Notes under the pieces: generated by a model | What the model was told of the DNA's origin: nothing | Database searches by the model: none | Seen by the model: the letters and a program-made list of their open reading frames with translations, nothing else | Position numbers and translations under genes: made by a program | Shown here: piece after piece, positions 23,778-35,262 of the stretch | Layout: every line of letters begins with the position of its first letter | How positions within the stretch are numbered: the first letter of the stretch is position 1 | Assembly (NCBI RefSeq): GCF_019320115.1 | Contig: NC_089587.1 | Span: 104,891,158-104,955,157, forward strand | Reading direction: 5' to 3' | DNA from: Miscanthus floridulus | Taxonomy: Eukaryota; Streptophyta; Magnoliopsida; Poales; Poaceae | DNA length: 64,000 nt

Positions 23778-25756
23778 TTGTAAGGTTCTAATGGCTAGAG
23801 GAGGTGAATAGCCTATTAAAAATTTCTACAACAACACTTAATAAACCGGTTAGACAATTATGAGGCGAAGCACGTGTTACGCTAGCCTACGAAAAATACA
23901 AGCCACCTACCACAATTCTAGTTTCTAACAAGCTCTCACAAGAATCAATATGTCACTACACTAAGTTAGTGCGCTCTCAAAGGCTAACTAAAGAGCCACA
24001 CTAACCAAACTAACAAGTTCTCACAACTAGCTACACTAAAGAGCTTGATAACTAGTTTGCGGTAATGTAAAGAGAGAGCAAGATGGTTATACCGCCGAGT
24101 CGAGGAATGAACCAATCAATCACAAGAATCAATATCAATGAAGACAAATCACCTCGGAATCAAATGATGACATAATCATTTTTTATCGAGGTTCACTTGC
24201 TTGCCGGCAAGCTAGTCCTCGTTGTGGCGATTCATTCACTTGGAGGTTCACGCGCTAATTGGCATCACATGCCAAACCCTCAATAGGGTGCCGCACAACC
24301 AACACAAGATGAGGATCACACAAGCCACGAGCAATTCACTAGAGTACCTTTTGGCTCTCTGCTGGGGAAAGGTCAAGAACCCCTTACAATCACCACGATT
24401 GGAGCCAGAGACAATCACCAACCTCCATTCGACGATCCTTGCTGCTCCAAGCCATCTAGGTGGCGACAACCCACAAGAGTAACAAGCGAATCCCGCAGCA
24501 AAACACGAACACCAAGTGCCTCTAGATGCAAACACTCAAGCAATGCACTTGGATTAACTCCCAATCTCACAAGGATGATGAATCTATGATGGAGATGAGT
24601 GGGAGGGCTTTGGCTAAGCTCACAAGGTTGCTATGTCAATGCAAATGGCCAAGAGAGTGAGCTAGAGCTAGCCAAACGGTATTTATAGACACCCCCAAAC
24701 AATAGAGTCATTGGCTCAATTATTGGGTTGGTTGTGCATTGATCGGACGCGCAGGTCGAGTGCACCGGACGCACAGGTCGTGTATACCGGACGTGACCGA
24801 TGTGGCGACCGGACACGTCCGGTCGCTACCTGACCACCACGTGTCCAATTTAAAATGAAGTAGCCATTGCTGCTACCATATTCACTTGCAATCGGACACG
24901 CTGTTAGAAATGACCGAACGCTGAGCCACAGCGTCCGGTCGAGTCTAGAGAGCTCCCAGGGCCGACCGGACGTGTCCAGTCACTCCGGACTGGACGTAGG
25001 AGACGCAGCATTCAGTTGAGTCCAGAGAACACCCAGAGCCGCCCTGGGCCAACCAGACTCATCCGATCACTCCAGATCGGATGCTCCAAGTGTCTGATCA
25101 ACTGTTATGCTGAACAGCGACACTCGCTGATTCACGGCGGACGCGTCCGGTGTGGCGACAGGACGCATCCGGTCGCTCTCTACAATTCAGTACCGAGCCG
25201 CATTACTTTGATCGGACGTGTCCAGTCTCCATACCAGATGCGTCCGGTGACTCTGTGACCAGCGCGACTAACTCCTTTTCAACTCTATCTTCTTCACCCT
25301 TGCTCAAATGTACCAACCACAAAGTGTATCACCTTGTGCACATGTGTTAGCATATTTTCACAAACATTTTCAAGGGTGTTAGCACTCCACTAGATCCTAA
25401 ATGCATATGCAATGAGTTAGAACATCTAGTGGCACTTTGATAACCATATTTCGATACGAGTTTCACCCATCTTAATAGTACGGCTATCAAACCTAAATAT
25501 GATCACACTCGCTAAGTGTCTTGATCCCCGAAATGAAATGGCTCCTACCACTTATACCTTTGCCTTGAGCCTTTCATTTTTCTCTTTCTTCTTTTCAAGT
25601 CCAAGCACTTGATCATCACCATGGCATCACCATCATCATGTCATGATCTTCATTTGCTTCACCACTTGGAATGTGCTACCTATCTCATGATCACTTGATA
25701 AACTAGGTTAGCACTTAGGGTTTCATCAATTTACCAAAACCAAATTAGAGCTTTCA
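23778..25756 (-). repeat. 3' LTR of copia A (complete)
   Basis: 1,979 bp. In element direction it begins TGAAAGCTC, carries the CCGGACG palindrome array, then a TATAAAT box at 24,687-24,681, and ends CTTACA. From 24,222 to 25,756 it matches 32,046-33,533. Confidence 0.85.
24681..25260 (-). promoter_or_regulatory. copia A promoter with CCGGACGCGTCCGG palindrome array, 3' LTR
   Basis: TATAAAT (minus strand, 24,687-24,681) with, from about 50 to 570 bp upstream, at least ten full or half copies of the palindrome ACCGGACGCGTCCGGT (for example at 24,745, 24,765, 24,788, 24,812, 24,930, 24,965, 25,140 and 25,205). Most variants change a CpG to TpG or CpA. The position fits a U3 enhancer. Confidence 0.65.
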
Positions 25757-25770
25757 ATCTCCCCCTTTTT
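25757..25770 (-). other. polypurine tract of copia A
   Basis: Minus-strand AAAAAGGGGGAGAT directly precedes the 3' LTR. The same tract precedes the 3' LTR of copia B (56,067-56,082). Confidence 0.85.
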
Positions 25771-26962
25771 GGTAATTGATGACAACCCTTTCACAAAGAT
25801 ATGAATTGAAATTCAATTGAATCCATGTTGCTTGCCCAAGCATATTTACCTTGTGTAAAAGGATATGGACAAGTTTCATGAATCCCAAATGGTAGCAATT
25901 GCTCCCCCTACATATGTGCTAAGAGTTTGGATTATAGCTTGCACATATGATTAGATAGGAAATATAGGAGACAATGTCTACCAAATGATGCTAAGGTATA
26001 AAAGATGGACCTTTGAAGCGTGATACCAATTGGAGTGCACCAATATACCATCCTTAGCACCATTAGTAACTAGACATACACAAAGACTAAATATACCCCG
26101 TGAGATCAACATTAGAAGTAAGGGTCTAGTTTTCATAATGAGAGCATGAGTCTAGTTACTTAACCTATGCATGCTAGTTTTTCATTTCATCATTTTAAAC
26201 CTACAACTAGCATACACCACACAAGCATGGATATTAAAATTTAAAAACTTGTGCCATGCAAGCAAACATATGAAATGCACCATACAAGTTCATGAGCTTG
26301 CTCCCCCTACTTGTGTGCTCAAAATTTTAATTGATCCCCTTCCTTTGTCATATCTCTCCCCCTATCACTTATATCTTTATTTCTTTCCCCTTTGTTGTCT
26401 TTTCACTTTCTTAGTACACTATTTCTATTTCTCCCCATAGCACTAATATCTTTGTTATCTTTGTTTTTCTCCCTCTTTGTCATCAATGACCATAAAGGTT
26501 CAAAATGTAGATAGGTTGAGATTATCAATGTCAATCAATGGGGTGAGGATCATTTTCCCAAATTTGGTTCAATCTAGAATTCTTGCCAAAGACATTTAAC
26601 TCGGTTTGATCCAAGGACGCTTCTTCACACCTCCAAATAAGGGTTATCTTTATACCATGTTGAGTTAAATACTTAGAGCTCATTTTCTAGATCAAACACT
26701 AGGTTTACAAGCCCACAACCATGTCATATGCTACCACTAGACCAAATCAAGCATAGAAGCAATAGTGGTACCATATAATCATCAAATTCATTTGATTTTC
26801 ATGAATGAGCCTATTTAATGTGAGAGATGACTAGATGCACTAAATATGTCCTTAGCAAGGATGTATGCCATGTCAATAACCTTTTATCTTGGATTGCTCA
26901 AAGGAGAGGCATGTCATATGAGTGAGGGGTGCATCAACACATATTTGAGAAATCCAATATGT
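25771..26962 (-). other. copia A 3' noncoding stretch
   Basis: Between the pol end and the polypurine tract; A/T-rich with no frame of note. This is where SIRE-group elements may carry a third (envelope-position) ORF; none is visible here. Confidence 0.55.
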
Positions 26963-29900
26963 TCAACTCATCCTTAGCTTGCAAAACCTTTTCTCATCCA
27001 ATGACTTGGTGAATATATCGACAAGTTGGTCTTCGGTGCCCACACTCTCAATACAAATGTCCCCTTTTTGTTGGTGATCTCTAATGAAATGGTGGCGAAC
27101 ATCAATGTGCTTTGTTCTTGCACGTTGAACCGGATTGTTGGTTAGCTTGATTGCACTCTCATTGTCATATAGCAATGGCACTTTCTTGAACTTGATTCCA
27201 AAGTCATTCAAGGTGGCCTTCATCCAAAGTATTTGTGCACAACAACTACCGACGGATATGTATTTGGCTTTGGCGGTTGATAATGCAACACTATTTTGCT
27301 TCTTTGATGACCATGAAACAAGTGATCTTCCCAACAATTGACATGTGTCTGAGGTGCTCTTCCTTTCAACCTTACATCCCATATAATCTGAGTCAGAGTA
27401 ACCAACTAGCTCAAACTTTGCTCCTTTGGGATACCACAAACCAACATTTTGTGTATGCTTCAAGTACTTCAATATTCTCTTTGTAGCCTTCAAATGACTT
27501 TCTCTTGGTGAGGCTTGAAATCTTGCACACATGCATACACTAAACATGACATTCGGCCTTGATGCGGTCACATAGAGTAGGCTTCCAATCATAGACCGAT
27601 ACAATTTTTGATCCACCATATTTCCACTTACATCACTATCCAAGTTGCCATTTGTTCCCATTAGTGTACTAATGGCTTTGCTATCACTCATGCTAAACTT
27701 CTTGATCATGTCCTTGATATACTTGCCTTGACTCACAAATGTACCATTCTTCAATTGCTTGATTTGAAGACCAAGGAAGTAACTTAACTCTCCAATCATG
27801 GACATCTCAAACTCATTAGCCATCATCTTTCCAAACATTTCACAAAAGTCTTGATTGGTTGATCCAAATATAATGTCATCAACATAGATTTGCAACACAA
27901 ATAAATCTTTTCCAATCTTCTTGATGAAAAGAGTGGTGTCAATCTTGCCCATCATGAACCCTTTAGAGAGTAAGAAGTCCCTCAATCTCTCATACCATAC
28001 TCTAGGTGCTTGCTTCAAGCCATACAATGCCTTCTTCAACTTGTACACATGGTTGGGCTTCTTGTCATCTTCAAAACCAGGAGGTTGCTCAACATATACT
28101 TATTCATTGATGTAACCATTGAGAAATGCACTCTTAACATCCATTTAATAGAGCTTGATGTTGTGGGCTCAAGCATAGGCTAGCAAGATTATAATTGCTT
28201 CCAATCTAGCAACTGGGGCATATGTTTCTCCAAAGTCAAGACCTTCAACTTGTGTATATCCTTGTGCTACCAATCTTGCTTTGTTCCTTACTACTATCCC
28301 ATCTTGATCTTGATTGTTTCTAAAGACCCATTTGGTTTCAATCACATTGTGTCCCTTTGGTCTCTCTACTAATTTCCATACTTGATTTCTTGTGAAGTTA
28401 TTCAATTCTTCATGCATAGCATTCACCCAATCAATATCCTTCAATGCTTCATCTATCTTCTTTGGTTCAATGGATGACACAAATGAGAAGTGCTCATAAA
28501 ATAAAGACAATCTTGATCTTGTTTGTATACCTTTAGAAATATCTCCAATTATAATGTCCAATGGATGATCCCTTGCAATATTGGTTGGTTGGAGGATTGA
28601 AACTTGATTGCTTGAAATTGATTGATCATTGGGTTGAGATGATGTACTAGCCACTTGATCTTGTTCATTATCATGAGATCCACTTGTACTTGCTTGATTT
28701 GTATCATCTTGTACATTTGAGTTAGAGAGCACTTGCACTTGATCATCTTCATCATCATTCACTTGCCTAGGCCTCAATTCACCAACATCCATGTTCTTCA
28801 TGACATTTGAAAGTTGAATGCCTCTAACATCTTCCAAGTTCTCATTCTCTTCTTGTGAACCCTTGGTTTCATCAAATTCAACATCATGAACTTCCTCAAG
28901 AGTACCACTATCCAAATTCCAAACTCTATATGCTTTGCTAGTAGTAGAAAATCCAAGTAGGAATCCTTCATCATATTTCTTGTCAAACTTGCTCAATCTA
29001 GTGCCTTTCTTCAAGATATAGCATTTGTAACCAAAGACCCAAAAATATGCAATGTTGGGCTTTCTACCATTCAAGAGCTCATATGGTGTCTTCTCTTTCA
29101 ATGGGTGACAATATAGACGGTTGCTACAATAGCAAGCCGTATTGATAGCTTCGGCCCAAAAAGATTGACTCACATTGTATTCACTAAGCATAGACCTTGC
29201 CATATCAATGAGTGTTCTATCCTTCCTCTCAACAAGGCCATTTGATTGTGGAGTGTACTTGGTCGAGAATTGATGTCTAATTCCAAATTCATCACATAAC
29301 TCATCAATTCTAGTGTTCTTGAACTCACTACCATTGTCACTTCTAACTCTCTTGATGGTTGTTTCAAATTCATTGTGAATGCCCTTGACAAATGATTTGA
29401 ATGTTGCAAACACATCACTTTTGTCCACTAGAAAGAATACCCATGTATATCTAGTGTGATCATCCACTATTACCAAGCCATATTTGTTACCACCAATGCT
29501 AGTGTATTGTGTTGGCCCAAACAAATCCATGTGCAATAACTCAAATGCTTTACTAGTGCTCATTATGCTTTTCTTAGGATGGGTGTTTCCAACTTGTTTG
29601 CCGGCTTGACAAGAGCTACAAAGTTTATCTTTCTCAAACACTACATCTTTCAAGCCTCTAACCAAGTCATGCTTAACCAATCTATTCAATTGTTTCATTC
29701 CAACATGACCAAGCCTTCTATGCCATAACCAACCCATGCTAGACTTAGTGAACAAACATGTAGATAATTGAGCTTCACTAGTATTGAAATCAACCAAGTA
29801 TAGATTCTCATATCTAAAGCCTTTGAAGATCAAGTTAGAGCCATCTACACTTATGATCTCTACATCATCTACTCTAAATATGCATTTGAATCCAAGATCA

Positions 29901-30160
29901 CACAATTGAACCACGGATAGCAAATTAAAGTTCAAGCTCTCAACTAGCAACACATTGGATATGCTCATGTCATTGGATATTACAATCTTACCAAGCCCTT
30001 TGACTTTGCCTTTGCCATTGTCACCAAATGTGATACTATCATAACCATCATTGCCATTGGTATTGATTGAGTTGAACATTCTTACACCACCAGTTATGTG
30101 TTGAGTGCACCCACTATCAAGAACCCAATGCCTTCCTCCGGCTTTCTAATTGGCCTACAA
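26963..30160 (-). pseudogene. pol of copia A (protease-integrase-RT-RNase H)
   Basis: Largely open. Protease active site DSGCTQHIT at about 30,110. GAG-pre-integrase region with [13 protein letters not shown] and CSSCQAGK. Integrase core D-D-E: first Asp in HMDLFGP, second in RSDNGSEF, Glu in GLVERKDRT. An acidic Gln/Ser/Asp-rich linker lies at about 28,850-28,550. RT resumes with [13 protein letters not shown] and VARLEAI, then three stop codons fall within about 90 bp (28,170-28,085). After that 361 codons are open, with KALYGLKQAPR, catalytic YVDDIIFG, and RNase H (TAKAKY, KHIDVRHHFIRD, DIFTKSLDEKRFC). All main catalytic residues are visible; the stops in RT are the clear defect. Confidence 0.88.
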
Positions 30161-30167
30161 AAGAAGA

Positions 30168-32040
30168 TCAATTCTTTTTAGGTACCCAAACTTGCTTGGG
30201 TCCTTGAAGGTTAGTTACCAAGCTCTTTGGCACCCAAATGGCTTTCTTCTTTGAGCCCATCCATGGTTTACCAATGAACTTAGCCTTTACACTATTTGCA
30301 CTCTTGGTAAGCATATAGAAAGAATCAAGCTTCATGGAGGATACATCAGCATTTGTGCTCTTGTTCTTGCACTCATGCTCTTTATGACCAACTTGCTTAC
30401 AATTAGTGCAAAACCGACCATTGTTCTTCACAAAACTAGTCTTGTGAGGAGCAAAGGCCACCTTGCCTTTCTTGGGGGTATAGCCCAATCCCTCTTTGTA
30501 GAGAGAAGCTCTTTAGCTACCCAAGCACATAAGCAAGCGGTCCTCACCACCATAGGCCTTAGCCAAGGTGTGAGTGAGCTTATTGACCTCCTTCTTGAGG
30601 GTCTCATTCTCAACCATTAGTGAGGCATCACAAGTGAAACCATCACTACTAGATGAGGTGGAAGTAGAAGTGCTACAAGAAGGGTTAGTGGGAGCAACAA
30701 TGATAAGCATAGATAATGATTCATCAATTAGGTCATAAGTTAAGCTTACATTACAAGTCTCAACATGCTTCTTCTTATTTTGTTCATTAAGCAAAGAAGA
30801 ATGAGCTTTTTCAAGCTTCTTGTGATCCTTGCCAAGCTTCTTATGGGCTTCCTCTAGCCTCTCATGAGTTGCTTTAAGCTCATCAAAGGCTTGCTTAAGG
30901 GCTTTTTCTTCCTTATTCAATCTCTTGCATTCCATTCTCTTAATGTTAAAGTGTTATTTAGCATCTTCTAGCATGTCAAATAATTCATCTTTAGTGGGTT
31001 CATCATCATCACTATCACTATCATTTTCATTATCATGTTCCTCATCACTTCCATCATCACAAGTTTGTACCTTAGTGGCCTTAGCCATGAAGCATGATGG
31101 AGTGTCGAAGAGAGAAGGCTTCTCATTGATAGCAATGCTTGCAAGTGCCTTCTTCTTGGTGGTCTTGTCATTATCACTATCATCATCATCACTTGAGGAA
31201 GCATCACTATCCTAAGTGACCACATATGAACCACCTTTCTTCTTCTTCTTGAAGGTCATTTTGTCCTTCTTTTTGTTTTCCTTCTTGTCCTTCTTCTTGT
31301 TGTTCTTGTCATCATCTTTGTCACTATTGTATGGGCATAGAGCAACAAGATGATCTTTGCTTCCACAATTGAAGCACCTTCTTGACTCTTCCTTGTTTTT
31401 GGATGAAGATTTCTTCCTTCTATCATGATAGCCTTTCTTCACCATGAACTTGCCAAATCTCTTGACAAAGAGAGCCATCTTCTCATCATCATCATCATCC
31501 CATGAACAATCATCTTCACTTGATGTATCTTGCTTTACCTTGCCCTTGGATGATGTGGCCTTGAATGCCACACTCTTCATCTTGTCATCATTCTTCTCAT
31601 CTTTCTTCTCCTTTTCTTCCTTCTCATCATCATCTCTATATGTGTCATCGGTCTTTATATCTCCCAATACTTGGTTTGGTGTCATGGTGTCCAAACCACT
31701 ACTTACAAGAATAGTGACCAATGTGCCAAATCTTGAAGGTAAGCATCTCAAGAACTTATGGGAGAAGTCCTTGTCCTTCACCTCTTCTCCAAGTGCTTTG
31801 AGATCATTGACAAGCACTTGAAGCCTATGAAACATCTTTGGCACACTCTCATCCTCCTTCATCTTGAAGCTTGCAAACTTTTCCTTGAGAATGTATGCCT
31901 TTGCACCCTTTATGGCTTGAGTGCCCTCAAATGATTCCTCCAACTTCTTCCATGCCTCATGAGCTCTCTCAATGTTCTTGATTTACTCAAATGTTCTCTC
32001 ATCCAAAGCATCATGGATGGCACTAAGAGCAATGTCATTA
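30168..32040 (-). pseudogene. gag of copia A, start deleted
   Basis: The open part from 31,943 begins EESFEGTQAIKGAKAY, the middle of a copia gag (UBN2-like) domain, with MFHRLQVLVNDLKALGE and FLRCLPSRFGTLV. A CCHC knuckle CFNCGSKDHLVALCPY lies at about 31,380. A highly charged Lys-rich stretch ends at a stop near 31,212. Downstream in shifted frames are a coiled coil (30,935-30,780, KLGKDHKKLEKAHSSLL) and a second knuckle CTNCKQVGHKEHECK at about 30,400. Sequence upstream of about 32,040 is replaced by LTR, so the start codon and N-terminus are gone. Confidence 0.82.
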
Positions 32041-33533
32041 TTTTGGTGATTCACTCACTTGGAGGTTCACGCGCTAATTGGCATCACACGCCAAACCCTC
32101 AATGTGGTGCCGCACAACCAACACAAGATGAGGATCACACAAGCCACGAGCAATCAACTAGAGTACCTTTTGGCTCTCCATCGGGGAAAGGTCAAGAACC
32201 CCTCACAATCACCATTATTGGAGCCGGAGACAATCACCACTCTCCGCTCGACGATCCTCGCTGCTCCAAGCCATCTAGGTGGCGGCAACCACCAAGAGTA
32301 ACAAGCGAATCCCTCAGTGAAACACGAACACCAAGTGCCTCTAGATGCAAACACTCAAGCAATGCACTTGGATTCACTCCCAATCTCACAAGGATGATGA
32401 ATCTATGATGAAGATGAGTGGGAGGGCTTTGGCTAAGCTCACAAGGTTGCTATGTCAATGCAAATGGATAAGAGAGTGAGCTAGAGACTGCCAAATGGTA
32501 TTTATAGACACCCCAAACAATAGAGCCGTTGGCTCAATTATTGGCCTGGCTACGCATCAACCAGACGCGCAGGTCAAGTGCACCGGACACAAAGGTCGTG
32601 TATACTAGACGCGTCCGGTGTGGCGACCGGACGCATCCAGTCGCTACCTGACCGCCACGTGTCCAATTTAAAATGAAGTAGTCGTTGCTGCAACCATATT
32701 CACTTGCGATCGGACGCGCTGTTAGAAATGACCAGACACTGAGCCGCAGCGTCCGGTCGAGTCTAGAGAGCTCCCAGGGCCGACCAGACATGTCCAGTCA
32801 CTCTAGACCGAACGCATGAGACGTAGCATCCAGTCGATTCCAGAGAGCTCCTAGAGCCGCCCTGGGCCAATCGGATGCATCTGGTCACTTCGGACCGGAC
32901 GCTCCAAGCGTTCGATCAACTGTTACGCTGAACATCGACACTCGTCCGATCGCTCTTTGCAATTTAGTACCGAGCCACATTACTTTGACCGGATGCGTCC
33001 GGTCTCCATAACGGACGCTTCCGGTCACTCTGTGACCAGCGCGACTAACTCCTTTTCAACTCTATCTTCTTCACCTTTGCTCAAATGTGCCAACCACCAA
33101 GTGTATCACCTTGTGCACATGTGTTAGCATATTTTCACAAACATTTTCAAGGGTTTTAGCACTCCACTAGATCCTAAATGCATATGCAATGAGTTACAAC
33201 ATCTATTGGCACTTTGATAACCGTATTTCGATATGAGTTTCACCTCTCTTAATAGTACGGCTATCAAACCTAAATGTGATCACACTCGCTAAGTGTCTTG
33301 ATCCCCGAAATGAAATGGCTCCTACCACTTATACCTTTGCCTTGAGCCTTTCATTTTTCTCTTTCTTCTTTTCAAGTCCAAGCACTTGATCATCACCATG
33401 GCATCACCATCATCATGTCATGATCTTCATTTGCTTTACCACTTGGAATGTGCTACCTATCTCATGATCACTTGATAAACTAGGTTAGCACTTAGGGTTT
33501 CATCAATTCACCAAAACCAAACTAGAGCTTTCA
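32041..33533 (-). repeat. 5' LTR of copia A, truncated at its inner edge
   Basis: About 1,490 bp matching the other LTR from 24,222 onward. The inner about 445 bp of LTR, the primer binding site and the gag start are missing; LTR sequence joins gag coding directly near 32,041. Confidence 0.85.
32500..33030 (-). promoter_or_regulatory. copia A promoter palindrome array, 5' LTR
   Basis: Same arrangement as in the other LTR: TATAAAT at 32,506-32,500 and palindrome copies up to about 33,025. Some units intact in one LTR are changed in the other, so both arrays are decaying independently. Confidence 0.65.
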
Positions 33534-35262
33534 AGGGCTCTTTAGGTTCTTCACTTGATTACGCTGTATAAATTGCAGCCCTCGTGTCAACTACTTCTAT
33601 TTCATTAATAGGAATTTTAGAACACATAGCCATGGTCAAAGCTAACTTAAACAGGAGCATGTGGGAGCAAGGTAACTACACCATAATCAAAGTCATTGCC
33701 GCATGTCTAAAAAATTTCTCCAACCCAGATTTGGTCCTACAAAAATATGAAACTGCAGATATCTTTAATCAAGTCTGCTACACATTAAGGTCTACATATA
33801 TCTTTTATTTGCAAGGTACTGATTCAGTTCAGATTAAATAATGACTGTGTTTAGGTAAGAGGAATGAACAATTGAATGATTTGATTTGAGGAAAAAGTTC
33901 AGATAAGGTATTTGTGGTGAGCTCTGTGGACTGATGTTTTAGTCCTTTCTCTTTGACGAAGGTAGCATGTCTGCAGCAATACACATGTCAAAGTTGTCGG
34001 CAATGGAATGCAATAATGAATAACAAATTCTCAAGCATGGATATTCCCTACTCGACTTCCCTTCTTCCACCTGGATATTCTCGCTAAGAGACCTCCAGAG
34101 AAGAAGTTTGAATGGGTAAGTATAGACTATAGACTTCAGTATTCATTTGTGCTGGATAGCCAAACAGCCAAGAAGCATGGCAAATAGCCAGCTCGTGATG
34201 CATGGCAAATAGCCAAGAAGAAATTAAAAGAATTGTGACCTACTGCCAGCTAAAAGCTCTGTTAGAAAGTCTTGTCCTAGCACTGTAAGAAGAAAATAAA
34301 AGAATTGTGACCTAGCACTGTAAGAAAGTCTTGTCCTTATATCTAGCCCTCTTTATTGATGCAATAACAAGATTCAATTGCCAATTCCTGAACCTTGAAC
34401 AGAAGGCAGGATAGAAAACAAACTTGAATTCTCGGTTCATGAACAGAAAAAATTGACGAACAAATCTTCTATTCAGTCCTATTCACTTTCCGACAACTGA
34501 TTTATGTGTTGGTGATGGAGGTTATATTATCCTAAAAAATATGTGCAGGTGAAGGCTAGCTTATAGTTTGTAGAATTAGTATTTATATTTCAAGTACAGT
34601 TCTGTTTTGTTCATGAACATGTACATGCTTTGTTCTCGTCTTGTGTTTCATCAAGAAAAAAAAGATATGGATACTTAATCGTTCACCCAGCTGCTCATGC
34701 AACTTGTGGCATGGAAACTCTCAGGTATTCAGTTTTAGAATGACTGTGAAGGAGGCATTTTCTACAAGCTGACAAATGCTTACTGTCTGGTAGCAATTAG
34801 AGGGTTAGAGAACTTCTATAGGTTAGTGTTACCTATTCTGACAAATGCTTACAAGCTAACAAATGCTCCATCTTTTAGGTATTCAGTTTGAGAATGGCTG
34901 TGAAAGTCTAAAGTAGATCAAATGCAAACTCTAACAGTGTTATCTTTATGGATAAATGGGAAAAAACTGGCACCATCAGTTGGTAGCAGCAATTCAGAAT
35001 AGGTGAACTCTGAATATCCAAGTTCTATATTGTCCAGCAAGTCAACTACTCCGATCTGGCATTATACCTAACAGGTTTCATGTAGTGGAGAGGGGAAACA
35101 AAAACCAAAAAAAATTCTCACCATATTCCTGCAGTATGATGAAATAGTATAGGGAAAGGTAGCAGCTGAGGTCATTCATGTTTGACCGCTATGCAGAGCC
35201 TTTGTATTGCTGTCGGATCATGGATACTATGGCACTCACAAGTCACAAACACCTGGACTTAC
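33534..35262. other. unclassified A/T-rich sequence with short direct repeats
   Basis: Flank of copia A. No recognised gene; an 85-codon plus-strand frame at 33,584 has no family signature. 34,148-34,335 holds two nested direct-repeat pairs (GCATGGCAAATAGCCA units, and TAAAAGAATTGTGACCT units with GTAAGAAAGTCTTGTCCT). Confidence 0.45.

Larger units (their letters stand above)
23778..33533 (-). mobile_element. SIRE/Maximus-type Ty1/copia element A
   Basis: 9,756 bp, minus-strand. Ends on the plus strand are TGTAAGG and GCTTTCA; flanks AGGGT (23,773-23,777) and AGGGC (33,534-33,538) make a 5-bp target duplication with one C/T change. Order in element direction: truncated 5' LTR, gag, protease, integrase, RT/RNase H, a 1.2-kb noncoding stretch, polypurine tract, 3' LTR. 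Copia order (integrase before RT) and YVDDIIFG identify the superfamily. The two-knuckle gag and long LTR fit the SIRE/Maximus group. No third ORF is present, unlike element B. Confidence 0.88.

Noticed and set aside
24735..25260. CRISPR-like or satellite array
   Set aside because: Units are irregularly spaced palindromes inside an LTR, not regular repeats with unique spacers; the organism is a plant.
33584..33841. 85-codon plus-strand ORF as a gene
   Set aside because: No family signature or supporting signals; right next to a transposon edge.
34148..34335. Short direct repeats as a mobile element
   Set aside because: Only two diverged copies each, no inverted ends or target duplications; looks like local slippage duplication.
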